Notes: generated by a model not told the origin, from the sequence alone. 64,000 nt of DNA from Hyphomicrobiaceae bacterium (GCA_025359185.1 JANYHF010000011.1:1-64000); one strand, 5' to 3'. Numbered from the stretch's first letter, positions 28,760-39,819 are shown. Numbers and translations are program-made.

Positions 28760-29509
28760 TTACGGTGAAACCCGTACCCAGCCGTTATGCGTGAGATGCT
28801 CTTGCGGCTGATAGCGGCTCTTGTAGCTCATCTTGCGCGAGCCGCGCACCCAATAGCCCAAGTAGAGATAGGGCAGACCCAATTTGCGCGCTTGCTGGAT
28901 CTGTTCAAGGATCATATAGGTGCCGAGGCTGCGATCGGCCGCCTCCGGATCGTAGTAGCTGTAGACCATGGAAATGCCGTCGGTCAGGCGGTCGCACAGG
29001 GATACGCCGAACAACGGCCATTTGCGGAATTCGGTGCCAAGACCGCCGGGCTGGCGCTGCCGGTATTCGGTGAGATGGGTCTGCACCATCGTATCCTGCA
29101 CCATCATGGCATAGTCGAGCACGCTCATATCGGCCATGCCACCATCGCCATGCCGGCTGGCGATGTAATCGGCGAACAGCGCGTATTGCTCCTGGCTGGG
29201 TTCAGGCGAGGCGCGTTGGGTACTGAGATCGCGATTACGGTCTAGCGTGCGGCGGAACGAGCGGCCCGGATCGAATTCATCCACCAGGATTCGCACCGAC
29301 ACGCAGGCATTGCAGCCATCGCAATAGGGCGTGTAGGCGATATTTTGGCTGCGCCGGAAGCCAGTCCGCAACAAGTGATCGACAGCGCCGGGCGGCTTGT
29401 CATTGGTGAGATGGGTAAATACCTTTCGTTCGCGCCGTCCCGATAGATACGGACACGGCTGCGGTGCCGTGATGTAGAAGTCAGGAAAATTTCGGTTCTG
29501 CTCGGTCAA
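28760..29509 (-). CDS. bpt: aspartate/glutamate leucyltransferase (Bpt)
   Basis: A 249-residue leucyl/arginyl-tRNA-protein transferase that adds Leu to N-terminal Asp or Glu, marking proteins for ClpAP-type degradation. Motifs seen: PCPYLSGRRERKVFTHL, YCDGCNACVSVRI with the N-end-rule Cys cluster, SLGTYMILEQI, and LYLGYWVRGSRKMSYKSRYQP. It is divergent from the second ECF sigma gene. Confidence 0.93.
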   Translation of the reverse strand: MTEQNRNFPDFYITAPQPCPYLSGRRERKVFTHLTNDKPPGAVDHLLRTGFRRSQNIAYTPYCDGCNACVSVRILVDEFDPGRSFRRTLDRNRDLSTQRASPEPSQEQYALFADYIASRHGDGGMADMSVLDYAMMVQDTMVQTHLTEYRQRQPGGLGTEFRKWPLFGVSLCDRLTDGISMVYSYYDPEAADRSLGTYMILEQIQQARKLGLPYLYLGYWVRGSRKMSYKSRYQPQEHLTHNGWVRVSP

Positions 29510-29731
29510 AGCTCAGCAATCCACTGCCTCTCTACTCAAGTTATGCCCGGGTGGTGAGCTGCGGGCAAGACCATTACGGGCAATCGTCCAAGGTTCGAAG
29601 TTTTGCCACAAATTTTACGTGATTGCCGCAGGGACTCTCCGCTTTGGAAAGGGTCATCTGAATCTCCTGGCCGCCGGCGAATAGAAATCCGCGCGGACCG
29701 TTGTTGGTGCAGTGGGGAGCAAGAGAACAGC

Positions 29732-30271
29732 GTGAACGACGAATTCAGAGAGCGCATGGTTGCGTTCCTGCCGCGGCTGCGGCGCTTCGCCTATGGACTG
29801 TCGGGGGACTTTGCCCAGGCCGATGATCTGGTGCAGGACGCCTGCGTGCGCGCGTTGACGCACCGCGATCAATGGCAGCCCGGTACCAAATTCGAAAGCT
29901 GGATGTTCCGGATCACGCAGAATTTGTGGATCGACAAGAGACGGTCGGTGAAATCGCGCGGAGTGCATCAGGATATCGATGGCCTCGATGAGCCGATGGG
30001 AGTGGATGGGCGCGACGTTACGGAAGGCCGATTGACCCTGTCGTCGGTCATGAAGGGGATGCAGGCTCTCAGTGAAGATCAGCGTACGCTGATGGTCTTA
30101 GTGTGTATCGAAGGCGTCTCCTACAAAGAGGCGTCCGAAACGTTGAATGTGCCGATCGGAACCGTGATGAGCCGGCTGGCGAGAGCCCGCCAGACGTTGC
30201 AGGCTCATCTGGTGCCGCCTGCTGGCGCAGGTGTCACGAAAATTGCTTTGAAGGAGACGTTACGTGGTTGA
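29732..30271 (+). CDS. ECF RNA polymerase sigma factor, second copy
   Basis: A 179-residue group IV sigma factor. Region 2: QADDLVQDACVRALTHRDQW and FESWMFRITQNLWIDKRR; region 4: LVCIEGVSYKEASETLN then VPIGTVMSRLARARQTL. The likely start is GTG at 29732 (VNDEFRERMVAF), preceded by purine-rich GAGAAC; a longer open frame upstream is not sigma-like. The next gene overlaps it by eight bases and encodes a one-helix membrane protein, its probable anti-sigma factor. No promoter matching the first ECF system's motif was found here. Confidence 0.88.
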   Translation: MNDEFRERMVAFLPRLRRFAYGLSGDFAQADDLVQDACVRALTHRDQWQPGTKFESWMFRITQNLWIDKRRSVKSRGVHQDIDGLDEPMGVDGRDVTEGRLTLSSVMKGMQALSEDQRTLMVLVCIEGVSYKEASETLNVPIGTVMSRLARARQTLQAHLVPPAGAGVTKIALKETLRG

Positions 30272-31073
30272 TTCCGTTGGTGATTGGGATGTGCTGTTGA
30301 TGTCCGTCGCGGACGGCGAGGCGAGCCTTGCTGACGAGCAACGGGTGATGGACGCCGTGCGGCAGGATACGCGGCTTGCCCAACAGCTGGACGGCTTCCG
30401 GCGGACGGGACGTTCCTTGGGCGGATTGTTTGAAGGCGTGCTGGCAGCACCTGTGCCCGAGCGGCTGGTGCATGCCGTGATGGAGACAGCGGCCGGGCCT
30501 CAGCAGACTTTTGTGAGGGCGTCGGCGAAGGCAGGATTTTGGGCTCCGTGGCTCGCTTGGTTGGGAGACTGGCAGATGCCAGTGGCGGCCCTTGCGGCCG
30601 TGGCCATAGGCTTTGCGGCTGGGGCGGCTGTGATGGCGCCGGGCATTTCGTCCGTGGGCAGTGGAATCGCGGCGGCGACGGCGGATCCGATGGCGCCCTC
30701 AGCAGCTGTGACGGAGGCGCTGACCGTTGCCAGCACCGGCTCCGAGAAGCCGGTCACGACCAAGGGCGGTGTGTTGAGCTTCCGTGTGGTGGAAACCTTC
30801 CTCGACCGGAGCGGCGCGCCTTGCCGTGAGTTTGAGGCGCAAGCTGCCGCTGGCCCGAGGCAGTTTGGCATTGCCTGCCGAACCGGCAACGCTTGGCACT
30901 TGAAGGCCGTTTTCGAAGGGGCGGCAAAGGCTGCCGGTACAATCCAGACGGCGGGTCCAGGGGCGTCCGGCGAGATGCTTGACAGCATGGTCGAGACGAT
31001 GCGTCAGGGTGACGCTGTTACAACCGATGCCGAGCGTAAGCTGATCGAGAGTGGATGGGCGGCGGCGCATTAA
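30264..31073 (+). CDS. probable transmembrane anti-sigma factor
   Basis: A 269-residue protein starting at GTG 30264 with GGAG eight bases upstream, overlapping the sigma stop. The N-terminal part (DWDVLLMSVADGEASLADEQRVMDAV) resembles the cytoplasmic anti-sigma domain without the HxxxCxxC zinc site. One helix (PVAALAAVAIGFAAGAAVM) lies at about residues 106-124. The periplasmic part has two cysteines (SGAPCREFE, FGIACRTGN), which could sense redox state. The role is inferred from coupling to the sigma gene. Confidence 0.8.
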   Translation: MVDSVGDWDVLLMSVADGEASLADEQRVMDAVRQDTRLAQQLDGFRRTGRSLGGLFEGVLAAPVPERLVHAVMETAAGPQQTFVRASAKAGFWAPWLAWLGDWQMPVAALAAVAIGFAAGAAVMAPGISSVGSGIAAATADPMAPSAAVTEALTVASTGSEKPVTTKGGVLSFRVVETFLDRSGAPCREFEAQAAAGPRQFGIACRTGNAWHLKAVFEGAAKAAGTIQTAGPGASGEMLDSMVETMRQGDAVTTDAERKLIESGWAAAH

Positions 31074-31180
31074 CCAAGGTGGTCACGCCGCGGGCCTCGG
31101 GAGTGATCGGAATGCGTCGCAAAAGAGCGGGAACGATACCGGAATGATACCGGAATGAACGCTGGTGATCGCATTTGGCG

Positions 31181-32206
31181 TCAAACTGGCGGCGGGTTGC
31201 GCTCGGCAAACTCGCGCTGATGCCAGTAGGGGTAGGCCGGTATCACCGCGCTGGCGGCGTCCAGTTTGGCGATCTGCGCTGGCGTCAGTTTCCAACCCAC
31301 AGCACCCAGATTATCCCTGAGCTGTTTTTCGTCCCGCGCGCCAATAATCACCGTCGCCACCGTCGGCCGCCCGCTCACCCAGTTGAGCGCAACTTGCGGC
31401 ACGGTTTTCCCGGTTTCGTTGGCCACGGCCTCCAAGGCATCGACCACCTTGTAAAGGTACTCGTCCGCCATTTGTGGGCCGTTTTCCGCCGTTTTGTGCA
31501 GGCGGCTGAGCTTGGGGAGCGGCGCCCCACGCCGGATTTTGCCGGTGAGACGACCCCAGCCGAGCGGGCTCCAGACCACCGCGCCGACGCCCTCGGCAAG
31601 CCCCAGCGGCATCAATTCAGATTCGTAGTCGCGACCGATCAGCGAGTAGTAGGCTTGATTGGCGACATAGCGGGAAAAACCGTAACGGTCTGAAATCGCT
31701 AGGGATTTCATCAAGTGCCAGCCGGAGAAATTAGAGACCCCGAGGTAGCGCAACTTTCCCGCCGTAACCAGATCATCAAGTGTACGGAGTGTCTCCTCGA
31801 TGGGCGTCGTGGCGTCAAAGCCATGCAGCTGGAACAGGTCGATATAGTCCGTACCCAGCCGTTTCAGCGCCGCTTCGACCGAGGCAATAAGATGATAGCG
31901 CGACGACCCCACATCGTTCGGCCCCTCGCCAGAGCGGAACGTGGCCTTGGTGGAAATCAGCACCTTGTCGCGCCGCCCCTTGATGGCCGCACCGAGCACA
32001 CGCTCCGCCTCGCCAGCCGAATAAACGTCAGCGCTATCAAACATCGTCAGCCCCGCATCGAGGCAGATATCGACGATTTTGCCTGCTCCCTTGGCGTCTG
32101 TCGCCCCCCATTCCTTGAAAAAATCGCCCTTGCCGCCGAACGTCCCGGTGCCAAAACTGAGCACCGGCACCTTGAAGCCAGATGCGCCTAAGCGTTTGTA
32201 TTCCAT
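31181..32206 (-). CDS. aldo/keto reductase
   Basis: A 341-residue AKR of the YajO/YghZ-like type. The catalytic tetrad appears as Asp and Tyr in MFDSADVYSAGEAERVLG, Lys in VLISTKATF and His in LFQLHGFD; the NADPH site is GARDEKQLRDNLGAVGW. It likely reduces small aldehydes or ketones. It is monocistronic, divergent from rpmI and convergent with the anti-sigma gene. Confidence 0.9.
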   Translation of the reverse strand: MEYKRLGASGFKVPVLSFGTGTFGGKGDFFKEWGATDAKGAGKIVDICLDAGLTMFDSADVYSAGEAERVLGAAIKGRRDKVLISTKATFRSGEGPNDVGSSRYHLIASVEAALKRLGTDYIDLFQLHGFDATTPIEETLRTLDDLVTAGKLRYLGVSNFSGWHLMKSLAISDRYGFSRYVANQAYYSLIGRDYESELMPLGLAEGVGAVVWSPLGWGRLTGKIRRGAPLPKLSRLHKTAENGPQMADEYLYKVVDALEAVANETGKTVPQVALNWVSGRPTVATVIIGARDEKQLRDNLGAVGWKLTPAQIAKLDAASAVIPAYPYWHQREFAERNPPPV

Positions 32207-32311
32207 AGTGAAATTCCTATAACTGCAGGCTCAATCCGGATCAGGTCAGCACAACCCTGCTGCCAAATGCTAAGGCTTATGCGGGCCAAACGCGAATGAG
32301 ATTTGCGGCCA

Positions 32312-32340
32312 TTGCGTAAACCGGTCAATCCGCCTATAAC
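32312..32340 (+). promoter_or_regulatory. sigma-70 promoter of rpmI-rplT
   Basis: TTGCGT (32312-32317), 17-base spacer, TATAAC (32335-32340). The leader to rpmI would be about 140 bases. infC, which often heads this operon, is not present upstream. Confidence 0.6.
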
Positions 32341-32487
32341 GCACCCGTCGAGCCGCCCGGCGGGGCATGCCGTGGCGGCTTACATTGCTTGAATTCAGGC
32401 ACTTTCCCTCGGGACATAGCCGTACCGCCTTCAGCAAGGCGCGGGCTTTGCGTGCCTGATCCGAACGTAGAAAGGACACCAAGCCAA

Positions 32488-32742
32488 ATGCCCGGTTACA
32501 AGCTGAAAACGAAAAGTGCCGTCAAAAAGCGCTTCAAGGTCACGGGGTCGGGAAAAGTCAAAGCCCAGGCCCGCGGCAAGCGCCACGGCATGATCAAGCG
32601 CACTGCCAAGTTCATCCGCAACGCCCGCGGGACAATGGTGCTGTCGGATCCCGATATCAAGCGCATCAAGCAGTTCATGCCCAACGCTCGCCGCGCCCGC
32701 AAGCGCAGGCCCGTAGCGGCAACTGTTGCAGCGGCGGAATAG
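32488..32742 (+). CDS. rpmI: 50S ribosomal protein L35
   Basis: An 84-residue L35 beginning [23 protein letters not shown], longer than the usual 65 because of an Ala/Val-rich tail ([11 protein letters not shown]). An upstream open extension is not L35-like. It is followed after 13 bases by rplT. The absence of infC directly upstream means translation factor IF3 is encoded elsewhere. Confidence 0.95.
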   Translation: MPGYKLKTKSAVKKRFKVTGSGKVKAQARGKRHGMIKRTAKFIRNARGTMVLSDPDIKRIKQFMPNARRARKRRPVAATVAAAE

Positions 32743-32755
32743 GGAGAGATCACAC

Positions 32756-33124
32756 ATGGCACGAGTAAAAAGGGGCGTGACCGCCCACGCCCGGCACAAA
32801 AAGGTGCTGAAGGCCGCGCGCGGCTTCTATGCCCGCCGCAAGAACACTATCCGGTTCGCCAAACAGGCGGTCGAGAAGGCCGGTCAATACCAGTACCGCG
32901 ACCGTCGCCGTCGCCGGCGCACGTTCCGCGCTCTGTGGATCCAGCGCATCAACGCTGCGACCCGCTCGCACGGTATGACCTATGGACGATTTATCAACGG
33001 CCTCAACCTGGCCGGGATCGAAATCGACCGTAAGGTGCTGTCGGACCTCGCCATTGCCGACGCCGAAGGCTTCAAGGCCCTCGTCGCTCAGGCCCAGGCA
33101 GCGCTGCCAAAGAAAGCAGCTTAA
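32756..33124 (+). CDS. rplT: 50S ribosomal protein L20
   Basis: A 122-residue L20 with [19 protein letters not shown] and the [22 protein letters not shown] block. It binds 23S rRNA early in large-subunit assembly and in many bacteria represses its own operon. GGGAGAG precedes the ATG. A hairpin with T-run follows before pheS. Confidence 0.97.
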   Translation: MARVKRGVTAHARHKKVLKAARGFYARRKNTIRFAKQAVEKAGQYQYRDRRRRRRTFRALWIQRINAATRSHGMTYGRFINGLNLAGIEIDRKVLSDLAIADAEGFKALVAQAQAALPKKAA

Positions 33125-33167
33125 GGTCTGCGCGTCTAGCTCCCGGCCTTTTTGAGGCCCGCTCATC

Positions 33168-33200
33168 GTCATGGCCGCCTGCAAGCGGCCGTGACTTTTT
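33168..33200 (+). terminator. intrinsic terminator or attenuator between rplT and pheS
   Basis: An 11-bp stem (33168-33178 with 33185-33195, one T-G pair, loop CTGCAA) is followed by TTTTT. It may end rpmI-rplT transcripts or attenuate pheST. No Phe-rich leader peptide is seen, so classical attenuation by leader peptide is not supported. Confidence 0.75.
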
Positions 33201-33234
33201 GCGTTTTGGTCATTCGATGAAGGTGGGACGGATC

Positions 33235-34308
33235 ATGTCAACCGAACTTGTTGCGCTGGAGCACACGCTCGTCGCCGAAATCACCACCGCCGCCGATTTG
33301 AAGGCGCTGGAAGAGGTACGGATTTCAGCGCTGGGCAAAAAGGGCCGCGTGCCTGAGCTGATGGCCCAATTGGGCAAGCTGCCGCCCGAGGAAAAGAAGG
33401 CATTCGGGCAAGCCGTGAACGGTTTGCGCGACCGGGTCACGACGTCGCTGGAAACGCGCAAAACGGCGCTCTCGGCAGGTGCGCTTCTTGAAAAGCTGAA
33501 GGCCGAGCGTGTGGACGTGACCCTTCCGGTGCGCGCGGGGGGCGGGCACGACGGGCGCATCCATCCGGTCTCTCAGGTTTGGGACGAAGTGATCGAAATC
33601 TTCGCCGACATGGGCTTTTCCATTGCGGAAGGGCCAGATATCGAGACCGACGATCTCAACTTCACCAAGCTGAACATCCCTGAGGAGCACCCTGCCCGGC
33701 AGGAGCATGACACATTCTACATGCGCTCCCAGCCCGGTAGCACGGACGCGCCGCTGGTCTTGCGCACGCATACGAGCCCCGTGCAGATCCGCACCATGCT
33801 CGCCCAAAAGCCGCCGATCCGCATCATCGCGCCCGGCCGCGTCTACCGCCTCGACAGCGATGCGACGCACACGCCGATGTTCCACCAGATCGAAGGCCTG
33901 GTCATCGACAAGGCGACCCATCTCGGCCACCTCAAATGGACGCTGACGGAGTTCGCCAAAGCCTTCTTCGAGGTGGACGACGTGAAGATGCGTTTCCGCG
34001 CCTCGCACTTCCCCTTCACTGAGCCCTCGATGGAAGTCGATATCGGCGCCGAAGCCATCGGCAAGCCTGGCAAATGGCTGGAGATCCTTGGTTCCGGCAT
34101 GGTCCACCCCAATGTCATCCGCAATTGTGGCCTCGACCCCGACGTCTACCAGGGCTTTGCCTTCGGCATGGGTATCGACCGCATCGCCATGCTGAAATAC
34201 GGCATCCCCGACTTGCGCGCGATGTTTGCCGGCGATCTTCGCTGGTTGTGGCATTACGGGTTCAGCGCGCTGGATATGCCGAGCTTGGCGGGCGGGTTGT
34301 CATCATGA
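33235..34308 (+). CDS. pheS: phenylalanyl-tRNA synthetase alpha subunit
   Basis: A 357-residue class II synthetase subunit. N-terminal coiled coil (residues 1-85), then catalytic domain with [54 protein letters not shown] and [21 protein letters not shown] at 33235 follows GGTGGGACGG; upstream in-frame ATGs lack a ribosome site. Its stop overlaps the pheT start (ATGA). Confidence 0.97.
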   Translation: MSTELVALEHTLVAEITTAADLKALEEVRISALGKKGRVPELMAQLGKLPPEEKKAFGQAVNGLRDRVTTSLETRKTALSAGALLEKLKAERVDVTLPVRAGGGHDGRIHPVSQVWDEVIEIFADMGFSIAEGPDIETDDLNFTKLNIPEEHPARQEHDTFYMRSQPGSTDAPLVLRTHTSPVQIRTMLAQKPPIRIIAPGRVYRLDSDATHTPMFHQIEGLVIDKATHLGHLKWTLTEFAKAFFEVDDVKMRFRASHFPFTEPSMEVDIGAEAIGKPGKWLEILGSGMVHPNVIRNCGLDPDVYQGFAFGMGIDRIAMLKYGIPDLRAMFAGDLRWLWHYGFSALDMPSLAGGLSS

Positions 34309-36731
34309 AATTCACGCTCTCCTGGCTCAAAGATCACCTCGACACTCAAGCGCCGCTCGATTTGATCGTCAGCACGCTGTCGTCCATCGGCCTCGAAGTC
34401 GAGGACGTGCGCAATCCGGCAGCGAAGTTGAAGGGCTTTGTCATTGCGCGTGTGCTGAAGGCCGAGCCGCATCCCAACGCCGATAAGCTGCGCGTATGCC
34501 AGATCGATGCCGGTTCCGGCACGTTGCAGGTCGTGTGCGGAGCGCCCAATGCGCGCACGGGGCTCATCGGCGTGTTCGCGCCCGAGGGCACCTATATTCC
34601 GGGGACGAATTTCACGCTGGGCAAGGCGACCATACGAGGCGTCGCCAGCAACGGGATGCTGTGTTCGGAGCGCGAACTGGAGCTGTCCCAGGAGCATGAC
34701 GGCATTATCGATCTGCCAGCGGACATGGAAAAACATCTCGGCAAATCTTATACCGAGGTCATGGGGCTCGATGACCCCGTCATCGAGATCAAGGTGACGC
34801 CAAACCGGCCCGATGCGCTCGCCATTCGTGGCGTGGCTCGTGATCTGGCGGCTTGCGGGCTTGGTAGCCTGAAGAAAGAAGACACCGGCCATGCCAAGCC
34901 GGGCGATTTCGATTGCCCGGTCGCTATCGACCTCAAATTCCCAAAGGGCGCCGAGAACGCTTGCCCAGCCTTCGCCGGATGCTATGTCAAGGGCGTCACG
35001 AATGGTTCTTCACCTGCCTGGCTGCAACAGCGGTTGAAAGCCATCGGCCTGCGCCCCATCAGCGCACTAGTCGATATCACCAACTACATCACCTTTGATC
35101 GTGGCCGGCCCTTGCACGTCTTCGACGCCGATAAACTCAAGGGCGCTGTCCATGCCCGCCTCGGCAAAGCTGGCGAAAGGTTCATGGCCCTTGACGGCAA
35201 GGAATACGCCGTCGACGACACCATGACGGTCATCGCTGACGACAATGGCGTGCTCGGACTTGGCGGCATCATCGGCGGCGAGGCGACGGGATGTTCAGAA
35301 AACACCACCAACGTCCTCATCGAAAGTGCCTACTTCGATCCTATCCGCACCGCCGCTACGGGACGCAAGACCGGTATCCGCTCCGACGCGCGCTACCGCT
35401 TCGAGCGCGGAATCGATCCCGCCTCGCTGCCGTTAGGTATCGGCCTCGCCACCAAAATGATCCTCGACCTGTGTGGCGGCACTCCTAGCAAGATGCGCAT
35501 GGCCGGGGAGGCGCCGTTCGCAGGGCATGTGATCAAATTCCGTCCGTCGCGGGTGGCGGCCTTGACCGGTCTCGACGTGCCAGCGGCCGACTGCGTCCGG
35601 ATCCTGAAATCCCTCGGCTTCGGCATCGAAGGTAGCGGCGAAACGCTGCAGGCCGCCGTGCCAAGTTGGCGTCCTGATGTGGGCGGCGAGGCAGACCTTG
35701 TGGAAGAAGTCATCCGCATCACCGGCATCGACAAGGTTCCGGATACGGCGCTGCCGCGCCTGTCGGGCGTCTCGCGTCCGGTTATGACCGAGGCGCAGAA
35801 GCGCGTGCGGCGGACACGGCGGGTGCTGGCTTCGCGCGGTCTCGTGGAGGCCATCACCTGGTCGTTCATCACCAAGCCGCAGGCGGTGCAATTTGGTGGC
35901 GGCGGTGAGGACTTGGAAGTCGCCAACCCGATCTCGTCCGAAATGTCCGATATGCGGCCAAGCCTGCTGCCAGGCTTGCTTGCGGCGCTGCAACGCAACC
36001 TCGACCGAGGTTATGGCGATCACGGATTGTTTGAGGTTGGCCAGGCCTATCGCGGCGTCAAGCCGGAAGATCAGTTCGCACTTGCATCGGGCGTTCGTGT
36101 TGGACTTGCCAGGGCGTCCGGCAGCGGCCGGCATTGGGACGGCAAATCCTCCGCAGCGGGTACCTTTGACGCCAAAGCAGATGTGGGCGGGGTGGTCGCG
36201 GCCTTCGGGCTAGACGTTAATAAGATCCAACTCACCCGCGACGCCCCTGCCTGGTTCCATCCCGGCCGCTCGGGCGTCGTGCGCCTCGGCCCCAAGGTTT
36301 TGATCGCGCAGTTCGGCGAACTGCATCCAGACGCCTTGAAATCGCTCGGCATCAACAGCCCCGTCAGCGCCTTCGAGGTATTTCTCGACGCCATCCCGGC
36401 GCAAAAAAAGAGGCCAACCCGGGCCAAGCCTGCCTTGGATGCCACAGACCTTCAGTCCGTCCGCCGCGACTTCGCCTTCGTCCTTGACCGCGACGCGGCT
36501 GCTGCCGATGTGGTGAAGGCCGCCGAAGGCGTGGACCGCAAGCTGATCGCCGCGGTGAGTGTTTTTGATCTATTCGAGGGTGGCAGCCTCGGCGAGGGCA
36601 AGAAGTCACTTGCCATCGAAGTGACCTTGCAGCCAAAGGACAAGGCGCTGACCGCCGAAGAGATCGACGCCCTGGCGGTGAAGTTGGTGGCACAGGTGAA
36701 GAAGGCGACTGGCGGCGAGGTGCGCGGGTAG
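34305..36731 (+). CDS. pheT: phenylalanyl-tRNA synthetase beta subunit
   Basis: An 808-residue beta subunit. Domains in order: N-terminal [15 protein letters not shown]-fold tRNA-binding part ([27 protein letters not shown]), B3/B4 editing region, B5, the catalytic-like fold and the C-terminal ferredoxin-type anticodon-binding domain ([19 protein letters not shown]). Translation is coupled to pheS by the ATGA overlap. Confidence 0.97.
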   Translation: MKFTLSWLKDHLDTQAPLDLIVSTLSSIGLEVEDVRNPAAKLKGFVIARVLKAEPHPNADKLRVCQIDAGSGTLQVVCGAPNARTGLIGVFAPEGTYIPGTNFTLGKATIRGVASNGMLCSERELELSQEHDGIIDLPADMEKHLGKSYTEVMGLDDPVIEIKVTPNRPDALAIRGVARDLAACGLGSLKKEDTGHAKPGDFDCPVAIDLKFPKGAENACPAFAGCYVKGVTNGSSPAWLQQRLKAIGLRPISALVDITNYITFDRGRPLHVFDADKLKGAVHARLGKAGERFMALDGKEYAVDDTMTVIADDNGVLGLGGIIGGEATGCSENTTNVLIESAYFDPIRTAATGRKTGIRSDARYRFERGIDPASLPLGIGLATKMILDLCGGTPSKMRMAGEAPFAGHVIKFRPSRVAALTGLDVPAADCVRILKSLGFGIEGSGETLQAAVPSWRPDVGGEADLVEEVIRITGIDKVPDTALPRLSGVSRPVMTEAQKRVRRTRRVLASRGLVEAITWSFITKPQAVQFGGGGEDLEVANPISSEMSDMRPSLLPGLLAALQRNLDRGYGDHGLFEVGQAYRGVKPEDQFALASGVRVGLARASGSGRHWDGKSSAAGTFDAKADVGGVVAAFGLDVNKIQLTRDAPAWFHPGRSGVVRLGPKVLIAQFGELHPDALKSLGINSPVSAFEVFLDAIPAQKKRPTRAKPALDATDLQSVRRDFAFVLDRDAAAADVVKAAEGVDRKLIAAVSVFDLFEGGSLGEGKKSLAIEVTLQPKDKALTAEEIDALAVKLVAQVKKATGGEVRG

Positions 36732-36906
36732 GGTGCGTTAGCGCGGCCACGGACGGTTGGGAGTGATCGCAGGTCTTTCGCGCGCTTCACGCACCTTGCA
36801 TGCACACCGTCGCATTTGGGCAATTGGCAGTCGCCCGAGGCAATGGACAATTGCCTGCCCGCATGGCCAATAGCGTCCAAGCCCATCAAGCCTCAGAGGA
36901 TCTGTC

Positions 36907-38580
36907 ATGGCCGACGTGAAAAGCGACATCGAGATTGCCCGCGCTGCCAAGAAAAAGCCGATCCAGGAGATTGGCGCCAAGTTGGGCATTCCGGCGGAGC
37001 ATCTTGAACCCTACGGGCACGACAAGGCCAAGGTGTCTTTCGACTTCATCAAGTCGCTGGCGAACAAGCCCGACGGCAAACTGATCCTGGTCACGGCCAT
37101 CAACCCCACGCCGGCAGGAGAAGGCAAGACCACAACCACAGTCGGCCTCGGCGATGGCCTAAACCGCATTGGTAAGAAGGCGGCGATCTGCTTGCGCGAG
37201 CCATCGCTCGGCCCCTGCTTTGGCATGAAGGGCGGCGCGGCGGGCGGCGGCTATGCGCAAGTGGTGCCGATGGAAGACATCAACCTGCATTTCACCGGCG
37301 ATTTCCACGCCATCACCTCGGCGCACAATCTCCTGTCGGCCCTGCTCGACAATTCGATGTATTGGGGCAACCCGCTGGCCATCGATCCCCGCAAGATTGC
37401 CTGGCGCCGTGTCATGGACATGAATGACCGCGCTTTGCGTGAGATCGTGGTGGGTCTCGGTGGCAATGGCGTCGTGCGCGAAGCCGGTTTCGACATCACG
37501 GTGGCCTCCGAAGTGATGGCCATTCTCTGCCTTGCGAAGGACCGCGCTGACCTCGAAAAGCGCATTGGGCAGATTATCGTTGGCTACAATCGCGACAAGA
37601 AGGCGGTCACCGCCAAGGATCTGAAGGCCGATGGCGCCATGACGGTGCTGCTGGAAAAGGCGATCCAGCCCAACCTCGTGCAGACGCTCGAAAACAACGC
37701 CGCCTTCATCCACGGCGGCCCGTTCGCCAACATCGCCCATGGCTGCAACTCGGTGCTTGCAACCAAGACAGCGCTGAAGCTCGCCGACTACGTCGTGACG
37801 GAAGCTGGTTTTGGCGCAGACCTCGGTGCCGAAAAGTTCTTCGACATCAAGTGCCGTCAGGCTGGCCTCAATCCGTCGGCTGCGGTTATCGTAGCGACAA
37901 TAAGAGCCCTGAAGATGAACGGCGGCATCCCGAAAAACGATCTCGGCAAGGAGAATGTCGACGCGCTGACCAAGGGCTGCGCCAATCTTGGCCGCCATAT
38001 CGAGAACGTGAAGGGGTTTGGCGTGCCCGTCATCGTCGCCATCAACCGCTTCATCACGGACAGCGACGCCGAAATAGCCGGCGTCAAGGCCTATGCCAAG
38101 ACGCAAGGCGTGGAAGCTGTGCTGTGCGAGCACTGGGCCAAGGGTTCAGCGGGCACGGAGGAATTGGCACACAAAGTTGTCACGCTCATTGACGGCGCGC
38201 CCGCGCACTTCAAGCCACTCTACCCGTCCGAGATGGGCCTTTGGGACAAGATCAATACGATCTGCACCAAGATTTATCGAGCCGATAAGGCGACGGCCGA
38301 TCGGAAGATCACCGATCAGCTGGCGGCCTGGGAGGCAGCGGGCTTCGGGCATTTGCCCATCTGCATGGCCAAAACGCAGTATTCCTTCACCACCGACCCC
38401 GACAAGCGCGGTGCTCCAACGGGCCACACGGTGCCGATCCGCGAGGTGCGCCTTTCAGCGGGCGCCGGTTTTATCGTGGCAATCGCTGGCGAGATTATGA
38501 CCATGCCAGGCCTGCCCAAAGTGCCGTCTGCCGAGGTTATCCGCTTCAACGACGGCGGCCAGATCGAGGGGCTGTTTTAG
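36907..38580 (+). CDS. fhs: formate-tetrahydrofolate ligase
   Basis: A 557-residue monofunctional formyltetrahydrofolate synthetase that makes 10-formyl-THF from formate and THF with ATP. The P-loop is [18 protein letters not shown]; other marks are [25 protein letters not shown] and [13 protein letters not shown]. The 175-base gap before it holds only a small hairpin (AGGCAAT/ATTGCCT, 36838-36856). It may link one-carbon supply with the glycine-derivative dehydrogenase at the left end, but they are 34 kb apart. Confidence 0.97.
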   Translation: MADVKSDIEIARAAKKKPIQEIGAKLGIPAEHLEPYGHDKAKVSFDFIKSLANKPDGKLILVTAINPTPAGEGKTTTTVGLGDGLNRIGKKAAICLREPSLGPCFGMKGGAAGGGYAQVVPMEDINLHFTGDFHAITSAHNLLSALLDNSMYWGNPLAIDPRKIAWRRVMDMNDRALREIVVGLGGNGVVREAGFDITVASEVMAILCLAKDRADLEKRIGQIIVGYNRDKKAVTAKDLKADGAMTVLLEKAIQPNLVQTLENNAAFIHGGPFANIAHGCNSVLATKTALKLADYVVTEAGFGADLGAEKFFDIKCRQAGLNPSAAVIVATIRALKMNGGIPKNDLGKENVDALTKGCANLGRHIENVKGFGVPVIVAINRFITDSDAEIAGVKAYAKTQGVEAVLCEHWAKGSAGTEELAHKVVTLIDGAPAHFKPLYPSEMGLWDKINTICTKIYRADKATADRKITDQLAAWEAAGFGHLPICMAKTQYSFTTDPDKRGAPTGHTVPIREVRLSAGAGFIVAIAGEIMTMPGLPKVPSAEVIRFNDGGQIEGLF

Positions 38581-38660
38581 AGCTTTTGCCGGTTTCAGAA
38601 TTCTGATCACGAATTGTGGATTGATCCGTAATTGTCCCTCATGCGGCGGCCTGACTGAGT

Positions 38661-39815
38661 ATGCGCCTCTCCCTTTTCGCCAACCCGGTCGTCGCTGCGA
38701 CGGTCGGGTTCGGCGGCACCATTGCCGTTGTCGTCGAGGCAGCGCACCGGCTGAATGCGACGCAGGCGGAGCTGGTGTCATGGGTTGCGGCTATCTGTTT
38801 TGCCCAGGCCGTCGCGGGCCTTGTCCTCACCGTTTGGCATCGGATTCCGATTGTCATCGCCTGGTCAACGCCAGGCGCTGCGCTCATCGCGGCGGTGCCA
38901 GCGGGTACGGACATTCATGCCGCAATAGGGGCATTTCTGCTCAGTGCAGCGCTGATCTGCCTGACTGCCGTCATCCGTCCGCTGACGGCGCTGATCGAAC
39001 GGATTCCAGTCGCGCTCGGCGGGGCGATGCTTGCGGGGGTGCTGTTGCATTTCATCCTGCTTGCAGTGGCCAGCGCCCAAACGGCCACCGGGCTGGTGCT
39101 GGCGATTGCCGCCGTTTTCCTGATCGGACGCCTGCTCACCCCCGCGCTCGCTGCTATCGAAGCCTTGATCGCAGGCGTTTCTTTTTGCATCGCGTTCAAC
39201 CTGAACGCGCCGCTGCCTGCAGCATTCGCCTGGTCCAGTCTCATCTACGTCGAACCGCGCCTTGATCCCGCGACGCTGATTGGTCTCGGTATCCCGTTGT
39301 TCCTGGTGGCAATGGCCTCGCAGAATTTGCCCGGTGCCGCAGTGCTGAAGACTGCAGGATACACGCCGCCGCTCACATCCATATTTGGCGTCACCGGCCT
39401 GTGCTCGCTGATTACCGCCCCATTCGGTGGTCACGGTGTTACCCTTGCGGCGATCATCGCGACCATGTGCACTGGGCCAGACACGCATCCCGATCCCACC
39501 AAACGCTGGCCCTCCGGTGTGGTATTTGCTCTCTGCTTTGCACTCTTTGGCCTGTTCGCCTCGATGCTGATCGGCGTTTTGACAGCCATGCCGCCTGAAC
39601 TCATCCGTGCCGTCGCCGGCTTGGCCCTGATCGGCAGTCTGGGCGGTGCGCTGAGCAGTGCCCTGGTCAAAGATAGCGACCGGTTCGCTGCCATGCTCAC
39701 CTTTGCTGTCACGGCCTCGGGCGTTACGTTCGCTGGCATCGGCGCGCCATTCTGGGGCTTGCTGGCCGGACTTTGTGTGCTTGGCGTTGATGCTCTGCGG
39801 CCTTCCGCAGCCTGA
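38661..39815 (+). CDS. benE: BenE-family benzoate/proton symporter-like transporter
   Basis: A 384-residue membrane protein with about 11-12 helices and the BenE landmarks IVIAWSTPGAALIA, ASQNLPGAAVLKTAGYTPP and APFGGHGVTLAAITA-like segment (here LAAIIATMCTG). The family imports benzoate. No ben or cat genes are in the window, so the substrate is inferred from the family only. Confidence 0.9.
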   Translation: MRLSLFANPVVAATVGFGGTIAVVVEAAHRLNATQAELVSWVAAICFAQAVAGLVLTVWHRIPIVIAWSTPGAALIAAVPAGTDIHAAIGAFLLSAALICLTAVIRPLTALIERIPVALGGAMLAGVLLHFILLAVASAQTATGLVLAIAAVFLIGRLLTPALAAIEALIAGVSFCIAFNLNAPLPAAFAWSSLIYVEPRLDPATLIGLGIPLFLVAMASQNLPGAAVLKTAGYTPPLTSIFGVTGLCSLITAPFGGHGVTLAAIIATMCTGPDTHPDPTKRWPSGVVFALCFALFGLFASMLIGVLTAMPPELIRAVAGLALIGSLGGALSSALVKDSDRFAAMLTFAVTASGVTFAGIGAPFWGLLAGLCVLGVDALRPSAA

Positions 39816-39819
39816 TCGG

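Noticed and set aside
31135-31156. tandem repeat GATACCGGAAT x2
   Set aside because: Two 11-base copies between convergent genes; too short to claim a repeat element.
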